From assembly GCA_035041965.1 (NCBI GenBank), contig JAPYMA010000992.1:1-64000 (forward strand): a stretch of 64,000 nucleotides of DNA. Reading direction: 5' to 3'. The notes beneath the pieces were generated by a model. It was not told where the DNA came from. It did not search any database and saw only the letters and a list, made by a program, of their open reading frames with translations. Position numbers and translations under genes: made by a program. Shown piece by piece: positions 1 through 10,748 of the stretch; position 1 is the stretch's first letter, and each line of letters opens with the position of its first letter. The stretch is from Anisakis pegreffii (Eukaryota > Nematoda > Chromadorea > Rhabditida > Anisakidae).

Positions 1-480
1 GCTCGATCCAACGATGTATAAATGGTGATATGTTTCCGGGCAAAGCTGAGAAGACGGTGGGCTTGAATACATCAAACTCAAATTTCTATAGTTATGTACA
101 ACCTCTATTGATCTGTAGTGATCATAAGGGGATGTGAATGAGGGACTCAGCGCTTGTTGAGATAGCTTTACAAAAATAGCTGGATTTCCTCAACAAAGCA
201 AAATCGCTCGATGAAATATATGATTTTCTTTATCCAGAGATTCTGGTCGATCGATTGGTGTGAAGATATGGATATGTTACTGGTCAAAGCTGAGGGTACG
301 GTAGGTTAGAGTGAGCCAACCCTTGTAGCATGAGAAAAATGGTTATATCTCCTCGCAGAGGCGGAACTTTCCGGTGAGCATTTTATTTTTAGAAGGCAGA
401 GATTCTGCTCGATCGATTGGTGTGACTGAATTGATATGTTGTTGTGACTAAATTGAGTAGTACCCAAAGCCTCGATCTAA
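1..480. repeat. Diverged copies of the 24.6-25.5 kb tandem repeat
   Basis: About two and a half imperfect units of roughly 200-240 bp. Recurring blocks include 'gatcgattggtgtga', 'gcaaagctgagaagacggt' (at about 40-60, altered near 285-305) and 'tcctcaacaaagcaaaatcgctcga'. The same blocks occur in the tandem array at 24584-25490, so both loci belong to one repeat family. The array runs off the left edge of the window. The copies here differ more from each other than those at 25 kb. No reading frame is conserved between units. Confidence 0.75.
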
Positions 481-499
481 AAAGCACAGCATCTTATCA

Positions 500-2470
500 T
501 AAGGTGGATCCTGATATGGTCGGGCCTATGTGATCCAAGCTTCATCTTGATTGATTGTCCCGAAGCAGAACAATCTTGTTGAAGTTGCATAGAATCGGAA
601 CGTCATATTGTGTTATTGGCTGCTGCATGGTTAATTTGTGTCGATCCATTTTGAATCATCGCTGAATTTACTATTGTGTTTCGACGTTCCTTGATGGTGG
701 TCAAATGCTCTGTATTCGTTAACACCCTATGAAACTTCACACTTAATTCTATGGAATAATCCCTATGAAATTCTTCTAAAAAGCTATATTTTCTGAAAGA
801 AAACTTTCGCAATATGTTGTTGACGACTTTTCAGATGAACTGATATCAAAATATGAGCAATCAATTGCGGCGAAATGTAATTGTAATGACTGTCTCTTGT
901 GGGGTAAAAACCAGAAAAGTAATCACTGAGGAGCTATAATTATTAAGGCTTTTCGTGTCTTAATTAGGGTTCGACACTTAACTGATGGATTTACCAAACA
1001 TCAGCGCCTGCGAACGCAGACGACATCATTCAAGACTCTCGGAGTGAATTTCAGACGTGTAATTTTGAGTTTATACAAGTGCTGTTTTTCCAATGATGGT
1101 TGTTTTTCAACTTATAAGCTTGCGAAACACATGGAAATGTAAACGGTCGGTTAGTTGTTGGAAACGAAAATGAAATTAACAAAAGAGGTAAATTTATATG
1201 GCTCATCAACAGATCTCGCCACAAGTGCACCGTCACGCAAATAATCTTTCAACGAAACAACCGGATTAATTTCACTGAATTATCGAATAATGCATGGACT
1301 ATTTGATGTCTCATTAGCGTTCAGTCAGTTAATCAGAATTGAAAGTTTAATGAGAGCGTTTCAATAGTGTATTAGTCGCGGCTGAGATACCCCTTCTTCC
1401 TAATAGTACAAGTCGCCTTCATTTCGTAACACTAATCAAAGGCAGTTGTGTAAACCTTTAAGGTACCTCGTCAATTCTGAATCTTATGAATTTCCGTACG
1501 TTTGTTATTGACAGTTTTTCTAACGTTGCTCACTGACGATGAGTGCTTCCAGTTTAAAACTAGCGACTTTGAACGAATAGCATGTCGACAGAAGAAATCC
1601 TCCAGTTTAGTCAAGCTATGACTAAGAATTTCCGTCTCAGTTTGTTGCTGCAAAACAGCCTTTAAGCTGAACAGTTTGATGGAAGGCTGAGAATTTGCTT
1701 GTTATAATACTATGAAATAGGAACATTCATAACGTCACCATCATACGGCTCTGTATTTCACAATACCAAGTCAAGTTCAATTCGTTTACGGCATGTGCTG
1801 AATTTAAAGTGCTTACATACATATCTGAAATGAATCAGTCATTTAAACAGAGGCGGGTAGCTGCAGCAGCATGCGGTGTGATCGTCTCATTCACCTTTGC
1901 TCATTTGCTAGTTGTATCCGTTTCATGAAATTACAACAAAATGTGCACCAAGAAAACATCAAGTTTTCAAACGTAAATTCCAATTTGAATGTTTCGAAGT
2001 AACTATATGTTTATTTGCCCATGCTGACTATCGAATTTTTCAGCTTTCCTAACTCAGTCTGTTTTTCTGTTCTTCGGCTTGAGATATTCGACTCAAGTTC
2101 ACCACTTAGTGTGATGAAACAACCAAATTTGCTATTGATCATTTGCTTTTGATGCCGTAGGTGTATTCGAACAGCTACAATCTTGTCATGCGTGTGTGAT
2201 CAATTATGCAATGTTACCCGCTGGTACAGACAGCATTATCATTGGCGGCTGGAAACTCAAAAAAGTCCATTTTCCTCTCACTTTCTTGGAACATATTAAT
2301 TTCAGTCACTGCTGATGGAATGTTTAATAATAAGGTAAGTAACTTTAATGACTACAATTAGTACCCACGATCTGATGCTTTTCTCATTAATGTGATAGGA
2401 ACTGGATTTGTTCAGTTGGCTTGTGTATTAATCCATCGTTTAACCACTCCCATGCGTACGATAACGACTG
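500..2470. other. No supported gene
   Basis: AT-rich sequence with only short ORFs, none with a convincing splice context or recognisable protein. The minus-strand ORF at 603-812 has a polar composition, but I find no partner exon for it. Confidence 0.5.
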
Positions 2471-2477
2471 AATGGAA

Positions 2478-2728
2478 TCAATTTAGAGAGCTGAGCTCCT
2501 GACCATTACTCGGTGGTAATCTAGGAACTTTAATGTAGCTGTTGGTTTGTTTGTATGTATTTTTGATGGTTCGATGAATTGACGGCACTTCGTCATAGCT
2601 TTGGTTTTTTTCGTCTATCGTTTCCTCAATGGTTTCTCGGAATCTTATTGCGTGTTTCATATCTTGGATTGCTCCATCACTGTGTAGAGTGACGCGGAAA
2701 TAATCCGGCCAATTAGCTATCCTTATAG
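2478..2728 (-). CDS. Probable terminal exon of an unrecognised minus-strand gene
   Basis: The minus strand reads open for 83 codons from a TAG acceptor (exon starts at 2728, needing one base from the exon before) to a TGA at 2478. The peptide is strongly polar: an early NWPDYFRVTLHSDG segment, then an acidic stretch (ETIEETIDEKNQ), ending in a Pro/Ser/Asn-rich tail. It resembles a cytoplasmic or disordered C-terminus. No start codon fits the whole open stretch, which argues for an upstream exon. Possible partners at 2866-3069, 3820-4011 and 4249-4464 (minus) are open, but I could not join them by phase. Family unknown; it could be a chance ORF. Confidence 0.35.
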
Positions 2729-4804
2729 CTAGATTATGAGACCAATGGAATCATATGTGAAACCTTGCTCATGGAAACACTTTGGAATGATTGTCTTTGG
2801 CTGTCTGCGCTCGGATATAGTTGGTAATGCTGTGGTCTACAGAAGCGTGTTGTTAGTCAGTCCGCTCAGGGCATTTGAATAGCCGTGACTGAGAAGGTAG
2901 ACAGTCTCAAAGTCCAAACGTGTACAATACTGGCTCTCAGATGGACCATTACTGTTATCGACAGAAGTTTCAACGCTATGAGTGAACAGCAATACGAATA
3001 TTTGATATTATATGCTAGTAAAATTTGAAGTGCGGGAACAACTGTTGAATGATTCATACCGTAAACCATCAGCTAAGTTTTTCATCCAGTGAATAAAGGT
3101 GAAAGTGTTATGCTCCGATGTAATATGCGACTATGTTGAGATGATGGTTATAAGTCGCAACAGTTATAAGTCGCAGTGGTCAAAGGCATGTATTTATGGC
3201 ATCATTATGCTACTGAAGTGATATGTTATCACAGCTTTGCAACTCAATGTTATTGTAGAGAATGGTGTACGTCATCTTTTGTAACAGTAAAAACATCATT
3301 AAGGTGGCTCAGATTAATCGTTTGAGGGATGAGTGTTGCGCACGTTAATACACGAGTTGGTCAGGTGAGTGTGACATTCAAACATTTACGAGAGCTGAAT
3401 CGATGAATTTGTAAGTTGTATGTATTAATATTGATTAATGTCGAGTTGAGGCGAGATTATTTCACCTTACATTCGGAAGGATTCCGATTAAGATACTCAA
3501 ATGCTGAATCATGTTGATTGATGCAGTCGGGTTGCACCTTGATAGATATTATCCCTGTCGTTGTATGCAATATAATTGGATTATTCGCCTAATGTGAATA
3601 TTAATTCGTTTACGACTCTCAAACAAATGATTTCGAGTCTACGCGAATCAACCTCATACGATTACCTGCCGCAACGGAGTAGTCAACCGAGAAAATTTTA
3701 TGCTGCTTTCATTGTTTGCGTATGTCTGTGTAATAATAAGTGTATCGCGGTCGGCCGAGCAATGTTTCGTTGTTCCAGAACGGAGAAATGTTTAAATTTC
3801 CAGACGGTCATCCAGTTAATTATTGAATCACAGGAGTGTGATTTTTCAACTGTTGTTGAGGAGAAATTCCAATCGTTGTCAAGGGGTTGAGAAGAATTTC
3901 TGGGAATGGTTCAATCAAGGTGCTAATGACGAGATTATTATGAGGGCGGTGAAAAGTAGCAGTGCATTCATGAGATAGATATTGACATTGCCACATGATA
4001 ACTGACTCCAATCATGGCATCTGTTGTATTCTGAAATAAGCAGCAAAACGACTTCTGAAAGTGTTTCAGATTTTTCTGCCCCTTAAGGCAACTCAAGAGA
4101 GAGTGCTGATCGGAACTAGAGAATAACACCTTTGATCATCTGTCTGGAAATGATCTTCGGTTGTTTGCCCTCAATAGGATGTAGTTTGCTGTGGGTTTGT
4201 TTCACTTTCAACTGAAGAACTGTGGTTTTCGTGTAACTGAAACGTTATCTATTGTTTCGCGACATATTCTTGAATTAAGTGTTTATTTTGCAAAAGTGTT
4301 ACGAGTCGTCGCTCGCCACAAATATATTCACCCAAGAAGAAATGAATCACATTTGCAGACTGCTGAAATATGGTCACATCGTCCCAGTTGGTCTTTTCGT
4401 ACGGATTTGTTGTAAGCGGAGTACCAATTGCCATTTTCAACACAATTGTACTGATTGGAATCATGAGAAGGAAGGAATTAAGGTGACTAGAGAATGCAAC
4501 ATTCAGTATTTAAATTTTAGTCGAAAAGCTCAGTAATTCCTATGTAACCGATGAAAAAATAATGGTAAAAGATTTCACATTTCATGTTTTTTTTGAATTT
4601 GGATCATTTAGATCATCCGAGAAATGTTCTAAACTGATCAATCTATCGGGTGTGTTTAATTCCAACTCGATTGGGCAAACCAAGTTCAGCTGCTTCAGCT
4701 GAATTTGTCTCTAGTTGAAGGTGATTCAGCTGGAACGCTCCGAGTGTCACAAGATTCTTGCAATAGATGGAATCCACTTGTCACCTCGTAACTCGATAGT
4801 TTAA

Positions 4805-4811
4805 ACTTCAG
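4805..4811 (+). other. Possible trans-splice acceptor ahead of the 4822 start
   Basis: The sequence AACTTCAG ends at 4811, ten bases before the ATG at 4822. No upstream coding exon with a matching donor is apparent. A TTNCAG site just 5' of an ATG is typical of spliced-leader addition in nematodes. It could also be an ordinary cis acceptor of a 5' UTR intron. Confidence 0.4.
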
Positions 4812-4821
4812 ATCGTCGTTC

Positions 4822-6156
4822 ATGTTGATCGCTTTGTTGGTATTCAACGGTGCCGCGACCGGGGTTTGCTTGCTCTCAGTTGGAGCATACCGAGTGGCGC
4901 TTTTGACAAGCGACAATTTTGATTCACATGAAATGGTGCCGAGAAAGCAATGCGTGTTGTCTGTAAGCGATTTTCGTTGCAGTTTGCTGTCACAATCCGA
5001 AATCCAATCGATCCGATGAACTTGTTGCTAACCGATTTCACTCTGATACTCTGATATGAGTCTCGTGTGCTCAATTATTTACGATTTTTATCAGAAAATG
5101 CCACTCAAGAACATCACAGTGAATATTGACTAGACTCAGATGAGGGACTGCTAGGAAAAAGTTTGTTTTTCTACCATCAAACAAACACACACACACACAA
5201 GGTACTTGGCGCATACTGATGAACAGTATGCGCCAAGTACCATCATGTTGGCCTTCTTTCGCAAGAGTTGATGTTTATTTCTGGTGAACGCACATTTTCG
5301 CAGCACCGTACTTAAACGAATCGGAAAACTTATCTGAAATCAGTTCATATCGATACAACGTATTGTTGCCACCTTTCACTTAGAGTTGAAAACACCTTGC
5401 ATCATGGTATTCAGGTTATTTTCGTAGCGTTACTCTTCTTCAATTTGATGAATGGTATTGGTCTATTGATGCTGAATTTGGATCGTGCGGCCGCGTTTGT
5501 GATACCAATTTTCTATTTTCATAATCACAATCGCATTATGCTTTTGCTGATGTTCATTTGTGTCGCCTTGTCCGGCGCATTAATCACGGCTGCTGTCATA
5601 GTTACGCTCACAGCAAGTGAACAGTATGTGACAAGAACATGCAGGTAAACAACTGAATTGCTTGAAGCGGTGGCAAAAATGATAAGCTAATTATTTCTCA
5701 CACTTTCATTGTAAAAAAAAGCAAGTAACTAGAAAAATTAACGTTCCGACGATTAGAAATAATGAATCTGTATGATGATATTAAATACGAAAAAATCTCC
5801 TGCTGAAGATCAATATTACATCTCAAATAATTGACTTTTTTCCACAATCGTTCTAGAAGCGCATCATCTAATTTCCCTGTGGAATTTTTGATGATTGATG
5901 AAATTCACTAATGACACATTGATCGCAAGCTCACGTCTGTTGGTGATGAGCGTTGATTTGAAGTTGAAGGAAGCAATAATCAGAATCTAATCATAAGCTA
6001 AACTGATTGAAACATCTAATTAGCGAATACGATTCTTTCAGGCAATTCGATACAATAAACTTCCCGTTCTATGTGGCAATTATAGCAGTTCGATCGATAT
6101 CGGGCACACTTGCGGTTTGTGTGATGTTGACTATTGTTGTGGTCATGTTCATGTAA
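4822..6156 (+). CDS. Predicted four-helix membrane protein, three exons
   Basis: Exons 4822-4962, 5415-5644 and 6042-6156 join in phase (donors GTAAGC and GTAAAC, acceptors ATTCAG and TTTCAG) to give 161 codons ending in TAA. The protein has four hydrophobic segments, at about residues 1-25, 48-67, 88-112 and 133-161. Short polar loops separate them; the loop after helix 1 carries DSHEMVPRKQC. This is a tetraspan layout, but I see no CCG motif or other signature of tetraspanins, claudins or innexins, so the family is unknown. Minus-strand ORFs over exon 1 (4695-4916, 4844-5074) are taken as shadows, because the plus-strand model gives three hydrophobic exons with matching phase. Both termini remain unproven. 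Confidence 0.6.
5184..5199. repeat. (AC)n microsatellite
   Basis: Short pure AC run inside the second intron-sized gap, directly before the inverted repeat at 5201-5241. Confidence 0.9.
5201..5241. repeat. Perfect 18-bp inverted repeat, 5-nt spacer
   Basis: The arms 5201-5218 and 5224-5241 are exact reverse complements (ggtacttggcgcatactg) around 'atgaa'. It lies in the first intron of the four-helix protein gene. A strong hairpin is possible in RNA. No link to a known element was seen. Confidence 0.85.
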
Positions 6157-6722
6157 GCATTCTCAAACGTTAGACAGTCAGTCCTTTTCCATTAATGGAA
6201 TCAGAATGGAACGGATCACCTGTTGGAGTGAATGATTTCTTCAATGAGCAATCTCAGTTTGATGAGAAACGCCATTAGTATGGCTACAAATCCTATTTCA
6301 ATGATAATAAACACAATTAACTGGTAATGAACGCTTCCGTGATCAAATACAAGCAGTTTCTAGCGTTAATGAGTAATTTGTTCAATTAAATGTTCAAGCT
6401 GACTAAGCATTTCATGCACTTAAGAACTCAATCGCAATTTGATGCATAAACGGGGTGTCGCGTCGATCACAAAATTCATATCTATATATTTGCTAGCTGT
6501 TGTTTACCAGTGTTACTGGTTACAAATAATTGAATTTGTCGCCGCAAATCCACTCGTAACTTGGCGTTTGTCAAGAGTCAAATCCTTTCGAGATGACTAA
6601 GCCAAAGTAGCCGATTAATTGTCCACGATGATTATCGATGTTGTTGTCGATTCGTCGAATGCTAGGCTGTTGATTAGTGCTCCTTCACACAATAATTATT
6701 TCAGTGCGACAACGTTCAGTGG

Positions 6723-7028
6723 ATGATAGTGGTTAATAGGTTTGAGTCCTATATATTTTCACTCAATAATACAGTGAAACGGCTTCTAAGGGAAGAAGAA
6801 ATAACCATGATTGTAACTATTGCTCTTGTCGTCATTCAAAAAAATTCTTCAGGAACGTCGATTCCTATTGCAAATGATACATTTGATATTGTCGTAGGTG
6901 ATGATATCGAAACTATTGCAGGAGACGTGCAAAAGTGTTTAACACACAAGCGCATGGCGCTGACCAACTTCATTCGTTCCGTGAAAGACAACGTAAACTT
7001 ACATATACTACAATTATCTCATGTATAA
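6723..7028 (+). CDS. ORF of uncertain status (101 codons)
   Basis: Open from a true ATG to TAA. The part after about 6855 reads like coding sequence, with an acidic stretch containing DTFDIVVGDDIETIAGD. A TTCTTCAG acceptor lies inside it at about 6847-6854 and a GTAGGT donor-like site at about 6894. So either one short exon or the whole ORF might be used. It starts 570 bp downstream of the four-helix gene on the same strand. No family is recognised. Confidence 0.22.
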   Translation: MIVVNRFESYIFSLNNTVKRLLREEEITMIVTIALVVIQKNSSGTSIPIANDTFDIVVGDDIETIAGDVQKCLTHKRMALTNFIRSVKDNVNLHILQLSHV

Positions 7029-7487
7029 TTACCCTCTGTAAGTGACATTGCTATTCAAAAAATTTGTCTTGCTGATAAAAATTCAGAGCCGTGGAATCTT
7101 GGAGAATAGTTTCAGTGAGTTAATGAATACTACACACTGAGCCCCCTCGCCAAGTCCTCGAATAATTCTGCGTTGAAAAAATTCGATGATGGAGAATGTA
7201 GGTTGATCTTAGCATATGTGTTGAGATGTCCAACTGAACATGTCTAACCGAGCAATTCCGAATGTCGTTCCCTCTCATGACTTCTCACACAAGTATCCTC
7301 GTTATCAAGGAATCAGCATCTCTTTTTTTGCCATATTTTTTTGCTCGTATGCAAAACATTCGAAAAGCCAGCGATGTTTTGATGTTCACGTCACTGTTTG
7401 TTGGTGATTAGTTTCCATATTCTGTCGGCATTGCTGATTGCTAGCAATAAACAAGAAGCACATGATAATGTTGTATGAAATGCATCA

Positions 7488-7814
7488 ATGAGGACGTTAC
7501 TTTCAGTTCTGTTCGTGATTCCATCGTTAATTCAACTGTGTTTGTGCTTCGGGAACGTCGATCTACTGCGAGTGGTATCGCCGTATACGATGTCGTTGAC
7601 GTTTTTGAATTGCACAAATGAGGCGCTGGTATTCATGATACGACAAGAGGCGATTCGACGAAGTGTTTGCGACTTTATCACACAGCAAACGCCAACATTC
7701 CTACGTGAACGAATTCTCTCGATTGTGACCACGTACAGTTCATCTGAGCCACGAATGATGATCTTCCATACTTTTAGCCAGAAGAAGACATCATCCACTG
7801 GTATCAAACATTGA
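7488..7814 (+). CDS. Possible small secreted protein
   Basis: A 108-codon ORF beginning at a true ATG. The first 20 or so residues (MRTLLSVLFVIPSLIQLCLC) form a good signal peptide, followed by a mixed polar segment with three more Cys. Base composition is visibly richer in G, C and CpG than the flanks. A TTTCAG lies inside the signal region (about 7501-7506), so it could instead be an internal exon. The antisense ORF 7532-7894 is taken as a shadow. No family recognised. Confidence 0.35.
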   Translation: MRTLLSVLFVIPSLIQLCLCFGNVDLLRVVSPYTMSLTFLNCTNEALVFMIRQEAIRRSVCDFITQQTPTFLRERILSIVTTYSSSEPRMMIFHTFSQKKTSSTGIKH

Positions 7815-8607
7815 ACGCTCGTATGATAATTTGCTAAATGGAATACATAAGTGATTGATTTGATTTGTTTTGTGTGTTCATGTTTACTGCGCAATTGGTG
7901 TCATTCAATCTGACGGTTGGATAAACTTTCTTGTTTATTCGATGAAGTGATCAGGGATTTTAGTTGTGATGATTGACTGTGAAAAGTTTGCCGAGAACCA
8001 TGCTTTCGGTGATAATTTTGAAAAGACTTGTGAAGCTGACAATGACAGCTTCTCAGAAATGACAAATGAGATGAATTTTTTATTCCATATGTCATAACCA
8101 CAGACTTTGATCATGTGAAATCAGTGCTGAATATTTTACTTGAAGCAAGGTAGGACTAAAAACATTGTATCAATAAGAAACCAGATGGATTCCTCATTTT
8201 GCGGAATTCATCCTGAAGACGAAGTTGATATGTTTTCGTCGTTTTAGTACGATAGATGATAGTCGCTTTGATTATGTTTATTCATTCTGAATCTCCGTCA
8301 TTCTTCGCACTGCGATGACGACGTCTGGATGATTCTTGATTTGTAGTCTGAAATAATTCAGTCTTCTGCTGTCGAGATAGGCATCGGAGAATATAGTTTT
8401 CTAAAACACCTGCTGATACTTTTGACATGTGAACGTACATTTGACATAATGCTTAAAATTGTTTAGTGAACGTCAACACACACTGAGTGTCTTTTGCATG
8501 GAAAATTTTCCAACAAAAAAGAACCGAAAGGTGAAGACGACACGTAACATTGTAGCTCAGGAAACGGTTAGCGAAATCACATGATCGGTGCCATTCCATA
8601 AGCAGCA

Positions 8608-9589
8608 TCAACGTTTCTTGAGTCGATCGATTTTTTGAAAATGATAAAAATACGAGCAAAAACGACGAACTCGTTTCTTTCTTGAGTGTTCATCTCCGCT
8701 ATCGTCACCACCCGGGCCTGTACGTTTTGGGCTGGTGCGATCCGATTCTGAACCGCTGTCCCCTTCCTCGCGATCGCGTTGATAACCTCCAGTCTTGTAC
8801 GATTTTGTTGATTCTTCAGAAGGTCGTTCGTCTTTCTGAAAAATCTTTTTTCACTTCCAGTCGTCACAAAGACGATGGATATAGGGAACAGGTGAACGGA
8901 TCAGAACGAAGTGAAGTGAAGAAAGTTTGATGAAAGGCGGACGGACGCGTTTGGAGCTCTTTTCAGGTTTATGATCTGCATGAGCTGGAGTCGTCCTTGA
9001 ACGTTTCGGTTCTGTTTTCTTCGCTCTCCTATGCTTCTTTTCATGAACAACTACTGCTTCTGAAACAATTCACAATGAAAATACGAAGTGCTGAAAACGG
9101 CCATCATTCTTAACGCTGTAACAATCCCAGCACTATCTTCAAGAAATCAAGCCCTCAAGAAATGACTTTAAATTGCATGCTGCTTGCTGAATAAAGCGCC
9201 CACATCAGAGAAATGGATAAGAATGTTGATTAGAGCGTTTTGCTTCGACAAATCGACGTTAGCAAAGAGAAGAGAATATCGGAACAATTGTGCAGTTTAC
9301 CTGGCTGACGATACTTTTTGTCGTGTTGGTGCTTTTGATGCTTCTTTTCTGTATCTTCAAAGTAACTTGAAATGTACATGTAAAATCCGAAAACGTACAA
9401 CAGCACACAAAGAATCGGCACAACGATTGCTGAAAAGGTTTGTGATGATCGAAAATGATCAAAGTATCGAACATTTATGACACCTTACGACAACGATCAT
9501 GTGGCATTGACCGCATTCGTGAAGTGCTTCAGTAACCAACCCGTTATAATGACCACTGCAATAAGTGCGTAAAGCACTGTCGGCTCCAT
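8608..9589 (-). CDS. Single-pass membrane protein with charged tail, paralogue 1
   Basis: Four exons on the minus strand: 9541-9589, 9301-9429, 8947-9059 and 8608-8835. All phases agree, giving about 172 residues. Exon 1 is 49 nt (16 codons plus one base) and starts MEPTVLY; exons 1 and 2 together make one long hydrophobic segment at residues 5-36 with the motif IVVPILCVLLYVFGFYMY. After it comes a tail rich in Lys, Glu, His and Ser with no predicted fold (KSSKRKDERPSEE across the last junction). Start, first exon length and phases match the genes at 10749-12910 and 14322-15743, which is the main support. Likely a type I or III membrane protein with a disordered cytoplasmic tail; function unknown. 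The exon 3 donor (GTCCGT) and the final 20 codons are the weakest parts. Confidence 0.62.
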
Positions 9590-10748
9590 TCGCTTGTTTT
9601 CAGGCTGTTATCAATCCCAACTTGAGTGGGCTTTGTCCAGTTAGTTGAATCAATTCGACTGGATTGTGTTCACTTTTCTAATGCGCACTTCTGCAAGACC
9701 TAGGCTGAATCATGAAACGGCAAAGAAATTGCGATGCACCTTGATTATTGTAGCTGACAGAAATAATCTGAAACACTTCCGCCATGAACATTCATCATTC
9801 CATTAGTTCAGTCAGCACTGAGCTCACACGTTCAATTAGTGTTTATCGAGTGATCAGAAAACCCAATGTTAGCACCGGATCAAATGATGTGCTATGCTGA
9901 CACGCTAGCTAAATTCCATTTTTCTATTATGTCACTGTTATTTCTAAAGGGTTTCTTTAGAGCCAAGTGAATGTAACCATATCAGTTGATGATACCGTGC
10001 AGACGACGATATTGAGCAATTTAATCGTCCGAATAGCAACCACCCGCCCGCTTGAACACCTACAAGAATGCCTCGTGAAGAGCTCAATTGAACTTGCTAT
10101 TGACGATCAGCTGAATTTGCATTGAAATGCTGTGAATGCAAATTTCCCGAGCACCCGCTAACCGCACTAGACGAATCACCATGATTCGCGTGCAATCTTT
10201 CTCGTTTACTGAATGGTTCAGTTTGAAATTTTATGCGATCAAATATTCATTTAAACAAAAATTGTTTATGCAAAATCACTTCAAGTGCGAAGCAATGAAT
10301 TTACGACGTGAACAAACTTATACGTGTCAAACGGAGCAAAAAACTAAGAACTACCAAATAATCACTCTCTTAGTGTGCGAGTGCGCATATTTTTATGATT
10401 TCAGCTGACTATCTTTGCGGATATAAACGGTTCGAATACCAGACGAAGTAGCATTGGCTGTTAAAAATCGTTTTGGATTAATTAGAAGAAGTGCATTGGC
10501 AGCAGCAACAACTTTACCCATGGAAAATGTTAGCATGAAGCATTGTAAAGATTGAGTTTTCAACAAAACACATACAAAATTTCAGTAATCGAATTCACGT
10601 TAAACACCATAAGTAATCAGATATGCATCCGAAGATTGAACAACGAAACCAAAAAGACATCGTCATATCTAGAGTATAATTTCATGAGGAAAGCAGATTC
10701 ACTGGAACGTTGCTCATATCGGCATCAAACAATTGATCACGCACTGAA

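Noticed and set aside
4695..5074. Minus-strand ORFs of 73 and 76 codons
   Set aside because: They overlap exon 1 of the plus-strand four-helix gene, whose three exons fit together; these have no partner exons.
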